Positions 57,902 to 64,000 of a DNA stretch of 64,000 bases are shown here, piece by piece. The notes beneath the pieces are model-generated. The model did no database searches. It was not told the DNA's origin and saw only the letters and a list, made by a program, of their open reading frames with translations. Each line of letters begins with the position of its first letter. Within the stretch, counting starts at the first letter, position 1. Where the stretch lies: the NCBI RefSeq assembly GCF_001618425.1, contig NZ_BDCU01000051.1, positions 21,935 through 85,934 on the forward strand. Direction: 5' to 3'. The DNA is from Nocardia fusca NBRC 14340. Lineage in GTDB: Bacteria; Actinomycetota; Actinomycetes; Mycobacteriales; Mycobacteriaceae. The translations under genes were made by a program, and so were the position numbers.

Positions 57902-58261
57902 TCAACCTCCCGCTTCGAGTCTGGCCCGGACCTCCTCGATATGGTCGGCCAACTCGGCCTCGTCGATGATCTTGCGGGCGATCAACGAATGCGCCAGCGC
58001 GACGAGCTGATTCTCCGGGAACGGCAGCGCCGGATACACCTCCCCGGTGAGACGGTCCTCCTCGTCACGCCGAGCGAGCAACGGTAGCGCCGCCCCTTCC
58101 CGGTCGAGAGCGTCGCATATCCCGTCCAGACTCGTTTTCCACGGTGGAGACGGGTTCTCGACGCCGTATTTCTCGGCCATCCGTGACCACACCTGCCCCC
58201 GGGCGATCATCTCTTCCAGCAGCTGCACTCTGACCCGCGTGACGTCCTTGCCCACTGGCAT
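57902..58261 (-). CDS. P15K-like thiocyanate hydrolase/nitrile hydratase assembly protein
   Basis: 119 residues: KDVTRVRVQLLEEMIARGQVWSRMAEKYGVENPSPPWKTSLDGICDALDREGA and EVYPALPFPENQLVALAHSLIARKIIDEAEL. The fold and length match the nitrile-hydratase beta N-terminal-like accessory proteins, such as P15K of thiocyanate hydrolase, which helps load metal into the gamma subunit. It follows the gamma gene by 18 bp with a GGAGGA ribosome site, the same order as scnB-scnA-scnC-p15K in Thiobacillus. Assignment rests on gene order as much as sequence. Confidence 0.7.
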   Translation of the reverse strand: MPVGKDVTRVRVQLLEEMIARGQVWSRMAEKYGVENPSPPWKTSLDGICDALDREGAALPLLARRDEEDRLTGEVYPALPFPENQLVALAHSLIARKIIDEAELADHIEEVRARLEAGG

Positions 58262-58279
58262 CTGTTGTCCTCCGGTCGG

Positions 58280-59002
58280 TCAATAGTTCTGTGCCGGGTG
58301 CACCGCGGCGTGTACGGGGCGTTCCACGTCCGCGGTTCGTCCGGGCTCGGGAAGGGCGACACCGATCAAGCAGTCGCGCGTCACGATCTGCGTGAGCTGC
58401 TCCTCGTTCCATCCCTCCGTGCCGTCCGGACGTACCGGCAGCACCATGAACCGATGCTTGGAATTGGAGTCCTCGACCCGGATCTGGACGTCTTCGGTGA
58501 GGTAGAGGCCGAATTCGGCGAGAACCTGACGCGGCCAGCGGACGAGCCGGCGGCGGTAGTTCGGCGTCCGATACCATTCGGGCGAATTCCCGAGCAGTGG
58601 CCGGGGATAGCAGGAGCACAGGCTGCAGCAGACCACGTGGTGCAGGGTCGGCGTGTTCTCGAGGATATGCAGCGCGGTGAAATCGCTGGGCGTTCCGAAT
58701 CCGGTGGGCTGCAACCAGTCGATGCCGACCTCGTAACACGCGGTGATGGCGTCGTTCAGGGCGAGCCGCTTGAACTCGGGGTCGGACCAGGCCTTGGCGA
58801 CGAACCGAGCGCCCGGCGCCGGACCCAGTTGCTCGAAATACTCGGTGTACCGGCGGTGGTCCTCGGCGGTGAACAGTCCCTTCTCGATCGCGAGCTCGCG
58901 TAGCGCGATCTCGAGCACCTCGAAATCGGTGACCTCTTCCACCATCGGCGCGGCGTGCCGGGGAGCTTCGGAGTCCTCGCCTTCGTTCGATATCCCGCTC
59001 AT
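58280..59002 (-). CDS. scnC: Thiocyanate hydrolase gamma / nitrile hydratase alpha-like subunit
   Basis: 240 residues. APMVEEVTDFEVLEIALRELAIEKGLFTAEDHR, GARFVAKAWSDPEFKRL, FGTPSDF and then SPEWYRTPNYRRRLVRWPRQVLAEFGL closely follow thiocyanate hydrolase gamma. The metal motif reads C126-S-L-C129-S-C131, so the three cysteine ligands that become sulfinic and sulfenic acids are present. It has serine where known cobalt SCNases have threonine (CTLCSC), and an extra Cys at 125. The enzyme would convert thiocyanate to carbonyl sulfide and ammonia, or hydrate a nitrile. The ATG follows GAGAGGA. Confidence 0.85.
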   Translation of the reverse strand: MSGISNEGEDSEAPRHAAPMVEEVTDFEVLEIALRELAIEKGLFTAEDHRRYTEYFEQLGPAPGARFVAKAWSDPEFKRLALNDAITACYEVGIDWLQPTGFGTPSDFTALHILENTPTLHHVVCCSLCSCYPRPLLGNSPEWYRTPNYRRRLVRWPRQVLAEFGLYLTEDVQIRVEDSNSKHRFMVLPVRPDGTEGWNEEQLTQIVTRDCLIGVALPEPGRTADVERPVHAAVHPAQNY

Positions 59003-59032
59003 CGTGTTCCTCTCGCTGAGGTGTAACCCGGT

Positions 59033-59854
59033 CTACGAGATCGCCTGGAGCCAGGGCTCCGATATTTCCGCTTGCAAGGTGTCGCCGGGGGACCCCTGGT
59101 ACGGATCCCACAGATCTGTCATATCGAAGCGCACGATGTAGAACCATTCGGGGCGCCGGTCCTCGCGGTCGAACGCCTCGTCCTCCGGTATCGGGCTTTC
59201 GTACGACACTGTGACGACCGTCCCCGGTTTACCGCGCAAATACTCCTGGGTGCGGGTGTAGAAGATGGTCGGAAGATCACGCACCAGTACCCGGTCGCCG
59301 ACCGCGAACCGGGGGTTGTCCGCTTGTCCGGCAAAGCATTGGGGATCCCCGTGGCCGACCGCGTCACGGTGATGAATATTCCGGGCCACCTCGGTGCCTT
59401 CTCCGGTGCTGCGGGGCGCGGCTTCCAGCGGGCCGGAGTTACCCGCGCTGCGTTCCCGGACCTCCTGCGTTCGTTCGAGCAGTTCACGCAGCGTGATATG
59501 CCGTTTGTCGATGAGGCAGCGAGCAACGGCCAGGACCCAGCGGCCGTAATAGGGAAATCCGAGATACTGGGTACGCCCGACATCGACGTTTCCCAGCCTG
59601 CGGCGTTCCTCGGAGGTCCAGATACCCCGCCAGCCCAGCACCTCGCAGGTGATGAACGTATTGAGCTCCCAGACCTCCTCCTCCTTTTCTTCGAAAACAG
59701 CCGGCGCATCCGGTTCCCCGCCCACATCGTGCGGGGTTTTCATGAATGCCCGGAAAAGCTCGTGATCGATCTGATCGGGGTAGGGCCAATCGCGGAGCTG
59801 ATGTAGCGCGACGCGCAGCTGACTGACGTAGTCGTCCATGACCGAATTTGCCAT
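59033..59854 (-). CDS. scnBA: Fused thiocyanate hydrolase beta-alpha subunit
   Basis: 273 residues. Residues about 25-135 match SCNase beta: FRAFMKTPHDVGGEPDAP, EEKEEEVWELNTFITCEVLGWRGIWTSEERRR, YYGRWVLAVARCLIDK. After a 30-residue Gly/Ser/Glu linker, residues about 160-270 match SCNase alpha: GHGDPQCFAGQ, FAVGDRVLVRDLPTIFYTRTQEYLRGKPG, YESPIPEDEAF and EWFYIVRFDMTDLW. In Thiobacillus these are two genes; here one chain, like nitrile hydratase beta. The ATG at 59854 has GGGAG 10 bp upstream; the ATG at 59863 is too close to it. Confidence 0.85.
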   Translation of the reverse strand: MANSVMDDYVSQLRVALHQLRDWPYPDQIDHELFRAFMKTPHDVGGEPDAPAVFEEKEEEVWELNTFITCEVLGWRGIWTSEERRRLGNVDVGRTQYLGFPYYGRWVLAVARCLIDKRHITLRELLERTQEVRERSAGNSGPLEAAPRSTGEGTEVARNIHHRDAVGHGDPQCFAGQADNPRFAVGDRVLVRDLPTIFYTRTQEYLRGKPGTVVTVSYESPIPEDEAFDREDRRPEWFYIVRFDMTDLWDPYQGSPGDTLQAEISEPWLQAIS

Positions 59855-59918
59855 GTTCGCCATCTCCCTGAAGTGGGTAGGTCGCCATCAACCTTAACGG
59901 GGGCCGGTCGGACTCTCC

Positions 59919-59930
59919 GGTTTCGAAACC
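59919..59930. promoter_or_regulatory. Palindrome upstream of the thiocyanate hydrolase operon
   Basis: GGTTTCGAAACC is a perfect 12-bp palindrome about 65 bp before the first gene, in an AT-richer patch. It is a possible operator for the scn-like genes. Confidence 0.5.
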
Positions 59931-59993
59931 ATCAAATCTCTGACTCGGTTCCGGTGGCGCCGACCGCTGTTACTCCGGTTCGGTATACGAAAT

Positions 59994-60072
59994 CGGGCCG
60001 GGCGTCGATATGACGCCCGGCCCGATTTCCGGCTGTCCGGTGAATCAGAACCGGACGGGCCTGATTCACCGG
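59994..60072 (-). terminator. Two hairpins after nrdF
   Basis: Hairpin 1 (60037-60072): CCGGTGAATCAG with its complement around a 12-nt loop, just past the nrdF stop. Hairpin 2 (59994-60024): a 13-bp perfect stem CGGGCCGGGCGTC with a 5-nt loop and ATTT on each side. Together they terminate nrdF and insulate it from the scn-like operon. Confidence 0.75.
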
Positions 60073-60075
60073 GGA

Positions 60076-61038
60076 TCAGAACTCCCAGTCCTCGTCCTCG
60101 GTGTTTACCGCCTTGCCGATGACATAGCTGGAACCCGAACCCGAGAAGAAGTCGTGGTTCTCGTCGGCGTTGGGGGACAGGGCCGACAGGATGGCCGGAT
60201 TGACCTCGGTCTCGTCCTTCGGGAACAGACCCTCGTAGCCCAGGTTCATCAGGGCTTTGTTGGCGTTGTAGCGGAGGAACTTCTTGACGTCCTCGGTCAG
60301 GCCGACCTCGTCGTAGAGGTCCTGGGTGTAGTCGACCTCGTTGTCGTAGAGCTCGAACAGCAGCTCGAAGGTGTAGTTCTTCAGGTCGTCACGTTCGGCC
60401 TGGGTGACCTGTTCGAGTCCGCGCTGGTACTTGTAGCCGATGTAGTAGCCGTGCACCGCCTCGTCACGGATGATCAGGCGGATCATATCGGCGGTGTTGG
60501 TGAGCTTGGCGCGCGAGGACCAGTGCATCGGCAGGTAGAAGCCGGAATAGAACAGGAAGCTCTCCAGCAGGGTGGAGGCGACCTTGCGCTTGAGCGGGTC
60601 CTCGCCGCGGTAGTACTCGAGGACGATCTCGGCTTTGCGCTGGAGGTTGCGGTTCTCCTCCGACCACCGGAAGGCGTCGTCGATCTCGCGGGTCGAGCAC
60701 AGGGTGGAGAAGATCGAGCTGTAGCTCTTGGCGTGCACCGACTCCATGAACGCGATATTGGTGAGCACCGCTTCCTCGTGCGGGGTCAGCGCATCGGGGA
60801 TGAGGCTGACCGCGCCGACGGTGCCCTGAATGGTGTCCAGCAGGGTGAGGCCGGTGAACACCCGCATGGTGAGTTGTTTCTCGTCGGCGGTGAGGGTGTT
60901 CCAGGAGGGGATGTCGTTGGACACCGGGACCTTCTCCGGCAGCCAGAAGTTACCGGTGAGCCGATCCCAGACCTCGGCGTCCTTCTCGTCGGGTACCCGA
61001 TTCCAGTTGATGGCCGAAACCCGATCGATGAGCTTCAT
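60076..61038 (-). CDS. nrdF: Class Ib ribonucleotide reductase beta subunit NrdF
   Basis: 320 residues: KLIDRVSAINWNRVPDEKDAEVWDRLTGNFWLPEKVPVSNDIPSW, metal ligands in NIAFMESVHAKSYSSIF (E-x2-H), and FLFYSGFYLPMHWSSRAKL with RLIIRDEAVHGYYIG (E-x2-H). The Tyr that carries the radical lies in HAKSYSSIF. The C-terminal NTEDEDWEF is the NrdE-binding tail. It binds Mn or Fe and is activated by NrdI. The ATG at 61038 follows GGAAG. It is separated from nrdE by 17 kb that include the scn-like operon. Confidence 0.96.
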   Translation of the reverse strand: MKLIDRVSAINWNRVPDEKDAEVWDRLTGNFWLPEKVPVSNDIPSWNTLTADEKQLTMRVFTGLTLLDTIQGTVGAVSLIPDALTPHEEAVLTNIAFMESVHAKSYSSIFSTLCSTREIDDAFRWSEENRNLQRKAEIVLEYYRGEDPLKRKVASTLLESFLFYSGFYLPMHWSSRAKLTNTADMIRLIIRDEAVHGYYIGYKYQRGLEQVTQAERDDLKNYTFELLFELYDNEVDYTQDLYDEVGLTEDVKKFLRYNANKALMNLGYEGLFPKDETEVNPAILSALSPNADENHDFFSGSGSSYVIGKAVNTEDEDWEF

Positions 61039-61091
61039 GCTGCTTCCACACCTTTCCCAACGAATCCGACGACTACCCTGCGCGTGCCGTA

Positions 61092-61140
61092 ACACTACCC
61101 CTTGGGGGTCGAATCACCGAGCGCTACCACAACTTGTGTT
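61092..61140 (-). promoter_or_regulatory. NrdR-box-like sites before nrdF
   Basis: ACACTACCCCTTGGGG (61092-61107) matches the nrdHIE box ACACTACACCTAGTGG at 13 of 16 bases. About 34 bp upstream, ACCACAACTTGTGTTT resembles the partner site less well. This suggests both split nrd units answer to NrdR. Confidence 0.5.
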
Positions 61141-61207
61141 TCGCGCGTCGAATGCGCTAGGGAGCGGGAGGTTTCGGCGCGCGGGGACCGCAGGCGCCGA
61201 GCGTACT

Positions 61208-61429
61208 TCAGTCGTCGGTCGGCGGTTTGTGGTGGCCGTCGGATCTGTCGTCGCTCGACGGCGCCATGGCGAGACCGAAGGCCAGGCCGAAGCCGATACC
61301 CAGCCCGATTCCGAGTGCCAGGTTGTTCAGCACGACCAGTCCGAGCGGGATCCCGATCCCCAGTCCGATGACGATCCCGATACTCAGCCGGCTCGCGAGT
61401 GAGCGATCACCCTCAGCGTTGTCGCCCAT
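61208..61429 (-). CDS. Small membrane protein with glycine zipper
   Basis: 73 residues: MGDNAEGDRSLASRL, then a long hydrophobic stretch IGIVIGLGIGIPLGLVVLNNLALGIGLGIGFGLAFGLAMA that could span the membrane twice through the NN turn, and an Asp/His-rich tail. It is a typical small actinobacterial protein of unknown function. There are no clear partners. The start at 61429 is an ATG. Confidence 0.6.
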   Translation of the reverse strand: MGDNAEGDRSLASRLSIGIVIGLGIGIPLGLVVLNNLALGIGLGIGFGLAFGLAMAPSSDDRSDGHHKPPTDD

Positions 61430-61581
61430 ACCTCGACGGTACGCCGGTTATAGCCGATCACCTGGGGAAACAGGGTCTCGGAACGGTTGATGTCCGGTTG
61501 CGGACCGGTGGCTTCGGCAGTGGGCGGGCGCGGGTCGCGTTCTCGGTCGGCCGGCCGGAGTACCGTTGCGCGGCCGCCGCG

Positions 61582-62556
61582 TCAGTTACCGGCGGACGTT
61601 CCGCCGCCGGGAGGCGGGCCCGCGGGCGGAGCGCCGCCGGGTCCCGTGCCGCCCGCGGGAGGTTCCGCCGGGGTGCCGCCCTGTCCCGGGCCACCCTCGG
61701 CTCGATTCGCCGACTTCTCGGCCACGCCGATGGTGAGTGAGATCTCCATCCCGCGCTTCGGGTCGCCGGTCACCGTGGCCAGCTCGGCGTCCCAGCCGTC
61801 ACCGAAGACGTTGTCACCGGGCAGCGTGACCTCCGCCAGGTTCGTCACGCTGCGGGCATAACCGGCGTCGGCGTCGTACACCTGCTCGCAGGCTTCCTGA
61901 GGCAGCGCGATCTGTGAGGTCAGCCGGGCGTTCTCGCCGGCGACGGCGGTCTCGAGGCCGTCGTAGACCTCGAAGTGGATATGCGGCCAGCGGCCGGAAT
62001 AGCAGGCCGGGAAAATCGAGGTGAAGCTCACCTGCCCGGCGTCGTCGGCGACCTGGACTCCGCGCAGATAGTTCTGCTCGGTGATGTCCCGGCCGTAGAG
62101 CGAGTATTCGCCGTCGCGGTCGCAATGCCACAGGTAGAGGGCCATACCCTTACCGGCCGCGCCGTCGCGCGCGAGGTCCTGCAGGGTGAGCCGGATGGTC
62201 GCCGGGACGCCCTCGGCGGTACCGGTGTACGAACCGAAGCTGCCGGTGATATCGGAGCGGACGACACCGGATTCGACCAGCACGTTCGGTCCGTTGGAGC
62301 CGTCACCGGGATACGGTCCGGCCGTCTCCTGCGGAGCCACGGCGACCGCGGTGGTGCTCGCGGCGGCCGCCGGTGCCGAATTACCGGCGGTGGTGCCCGT
62401 ACCGGACGAGCAGGCCGCGGCCACGGATGTGGTCCCGACCGCGCCCATGATCCACAGCGCTCGCCGCCGGGACAGCATCACCGACATATCGTGGGCGAGC
62501 CCGAGATCGTGTTCGTGGGGTAGTTCCGTTCGTGGCCGTTCAGGTCGTTTCCGCAC
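61582..62556 (-). CDS. Secreted intradiol ring-cleavage dioxygenase-like protein
   Basis: 324 residues from the GTG at 62556, behind AAAGAGGT. An ATG at 62487 (MSVMLSRRR) lacks a ribosome site. A Tat-type signal SRRRALWIMGAVGTTSVAAACSS follows. The catalytic domain has AGPYPGD, LYLWHCDRDGEYSLYGRDI, then FPACYSGRWPHIHFEVYDG, with the Tyr and His-x-His iron ligands of intradiol dioxygenases. The C terminus is a Gly/Pro-rich tail. It resembles the exported dioxygenase-like proteins of actinobacteria, whose substrate is unknown. Confidence 0.85.
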   Translation of the reverse strand: MRKRPERPRTELPHEHDLGLAHDMSVMLSRRRALWIMGAVGTTSVAAACSSGTGTTAGNSAPAAAASTTAVAVAPQETAGPYPGDGSNGPNVLVESGVVRSDITGSFGSYTGTAEGVPATIRLTLQDLARDGAAGKGMALYLWHCDRDGEYSLYGRDITEQNYLRGVQVADDAGQVSFTSIFPACYSGRWPHIHFEVYDGLETAVAGENARLTSQIALPQEACEQVYDADAGYARSVTNLAEVTLPGDNVFGDGWDAELATVTGDPKRGMEISLTIGVAEKSANRAEGGPGQGGTPAEPPAGGTGPGGAPPAGPPPGGGTSAGN

Positions 62557-62863
62557 GTGCGCACCTCTTTCCGATGGGTTGACAACCACGGTAGGAACGC
62601 TGTATGGCGGATTGCTGGAGCCGCACTGTGAGTCCTCTGTGGACCGATCGCCCCCCTCGGCGGACGACTGTCGGCGCGCGGTACCGAGCTCGGCCCTGCT
62701 GCGCACCGCGACCCGGCGGGCGGGTCACACACAGTGCGGGGTGCCGATCCCGTATCGGCGGCCGCGGGCCCGACCGGGTGCGTACATGTGCGGGCAGCGT
62801 CGGTCCCTGTGGAGGACGGGATGCCCAGCGGCCGCTGTTCCGACCGGGTGTGCGCGGGAAGCG
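62557..62863. other. 307-bp intergenic region
   Basis: It lies between two leftward genes and carries the promoter of the dioxygenase-like gene on its left. No gene, repeat or hairpin is convincing; open frames are arginine-rich noise. Confidence 0.4.
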
Positions 62864-63955
62864 TCAGTCCATGACGTAGGCGTTGAGGGTGTCGCGGATA
62901 TCGGTGAGCACCGCCCGCGCCGCCGTGAGGCCGGTGGTGTGCCAGAGCGTGTCGTCGACCACGAAGGTGCGATTGTCGGCCACCGCGCCGAGCTCCTCCC
63001 ACGGCTGCGAGCGCATCACCGATTCCCCGTGCTCCTGCCCGTCCGCGCCCGCGAACAGCACATAGATCAGATCGCCCTCGGCGGCCACGGGATCGGATTC
63101 GTCGATCGGCGCGGAGCTGTCACGCTGCGCGGTGGGCCGGGTGGCGCCGGTATCGGCGAGGACCTGCGCGGCGAAGGTCTCGCTGCCCAGGTACTCCGTA
63201 CCGCCCGGAGTGAAACGCACGATCGAGGCCTGGACGTAGCGGGCGTTGATGGTGGCGCCGGTATCGGCGGCCTCGGTGTGATAGGCGTCCAGCGCCGCCG
63301 CGGCCGCCCCCTGCCGGCCCATTGCGCCCGCGAACGCGGTGAACTGCTTCTCCCAGTTCGGCTCCGCGCCGACCAGCACCGTCGGGGCGATCGCGCTCAG
63401 TGCCTCGTAGCCGGCCCGGCCGACCGGGACCTCACCGATGATCAGGTCGGGGTCCAACTGGGCGATGAGTGCCGGATCCGGGTCGGCTGCGGTACCCACA
63501 CCGGGGATCTCGACGACCCCGTAACCCAGATAGCCGGGCTGCGGCACGGGGCCCGGGATCGTGGTCGTGCCGACCACCCGCTCCCACAGGCCGACCGCGC
63601 AGGTGGCGTCCAGCGCGGAGGTGCCCAGCACCACGATGCGCTGCGGATCCGCCGGGACCCGCGATTCGCCCGACGCGTGCCGGACGGTGCGGGTCGGTCC
63701 GTCCGCCGGATCGGGCGCGGACGGCAGCGGGCAGGCCTGTGTGGTGTCGCGTTCGATACCGACCACGCCCGCCCCGGCGATATTCGTCGTGGTGCGGATG
63801 ATCGAGGCCGAATCGTCGGGATGACTCGCGCATGCGGACACCGCCAGCGCGGTGCAGGCGAGCACGGCGCCCAGGAGCCGGCCGATCCGGCCGGTCCGCC
63901 CGAAGATCCGGGACTCACGCGCGGCGGGGGTGTGGACAGCGGGGCTCACCGGCAT
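62864..63955 (-). CDS. Iron-siderophore ABC transporter substrate-binding lipoprotein
   Basis: 363 residues. A long N terminus (about 25 residues, basic) precedes GRLLGAVLACTALAVSAC with the lipobox LAVSAC. Then come PQRIVVLGTSALDATCAVGLWERVVGTTTI, LIAQLDPDLIIGEVPVGRAGYEALSAIAPTVLVGA, and FVVDDTLWHTTGLTAARAVLTDIRDTL, the FepB/FecB-type two-lobe binding protein. It captures an iron-siderophore complex for import. No permease or ATPase is in the window. No IdeR box was found in the 45 bp before it. Confidence 0.87.
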   Translation of the reverse strand: MPVSPAVHTPAARESRIFGRTGRIGRLLGAVLACTALAVSACASHPDDSASIIRTTTNIAGAGVVGIERDTTQACPLPSAPDPADGPTRTVRHASGESRVPADPQRIVVLGTSALDATCAVGLWERVVGTTTIPGPVPQPGYLGYGVVEIPGVGTAADPDPALIAQLDPDLIIGEVPVGRAGYEALSAIAPTVLVGAEPNWEKQFTAFAGAMGRQGAAAAALDAYHTEAADTGATINARYVQASIVRFTPGGTEYLGSETFAAQVLADTGATRPTAQRDSSAPIDESDPVAAEGDLIYVLFAGADGQEHGESVMRSQPWEELGAVADNRTFVVDDTLWHTTGLTAARAVLTDIRDTLNAYVMD

Positions 63956-64000
63956 GCCGGGAAGGGTACACGGCAGTGTTGTTTGGCGCCGCCTGCGGCG

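Overview
This is a high-GC, gene-dense stretch of an actinobacterial chromosome, most likely from Nocardia or a close mycolata relative. The clues are an EspG-type ESX chaperone with a PPE-like tail next to it, a ChoD-type cholesterol oxidase, an LppU-like anchored protein, an F420-type luciferase-like oxidoreductase, a mycofactocin-type short-chain dehydrogenase, many TetR regulators, XRE/DUF397 pairs and a class Ib ribonucleotide reductase with NrdR-box-like sites. No tRNA, rRNA, CRISPR array, insertion sequence or phage module was seen.

Layout. 0-14.5 kb: small regulator-target pairs. A TetR has twin palindromes, an HxlR has a 22-bp palindrome, and an LmrA-like TetR faces a dehydrogenase-hydrolase fusion. 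This part also holds a NUDIX protein, a phthalate-dioxygenase-type reductase followed by a monooxygenase fragment, and a pair of small multidrug-resistance (SMR) exporters behind a guanidine-III riboswitch. An EamA exporter shares its start site with a MocR regulator. 14.5-23.4 kb: lipid or steroid-type catabolism, with a phosphotransferase, a P450 lacking ExxR, an acyl-CoA dehydrogenase, a double-hotdog thioesterase, TetR regulators and a short-chain dehydrogenase. 23.4-31.4 kb: secreted and envelope proteins (PhoD-type phosphatase, ChoD, LppU-like protein, MHS transporter). 31.7-37 kb: a COG0523 GTPase and a divergent molybdenum cofactor cluster (moeA-moaCB-moaE against moaA-moaD). 37.2-43 kb: nadE, an FMN reductase and nrdHIE.

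43-54.5 kb is an accessory zone with heavy gene decay. It contains a kinase-like pseudogene with a stop and a frameshift, a lone ESX substrate tail with EspG, a frameshifted two-gene unit, an XRE regulator with a broken start, and an isochorismatase remnant. Between these lie intact genes, including mgtE behind a short leader peptide. 54.5-59.9 kb holds WYL and MerR regulators and then the most distinctive locus. This is a three-gene operon for a thiocyanate-hydrolase-type enzyme in which the beta and alpha subunits are fused into one chain, followed by the metal-binding gamma subunit and a P15K-like assembly factor. It lies between nrdE and nrdF. 60-64 kb: nrdF, a small membrane protein, a secreted intradiol-dioxygenase-like protein and a siderophore-type binding lipoprotein.

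Common themes are self-regulated divergent gene pairs with clear palindromes, leaderless MerR promoters with 19-bp spacing, and translational coupling by ATGA overlaps. At least six gene remnants suggest active gain and loss of accessory genes.
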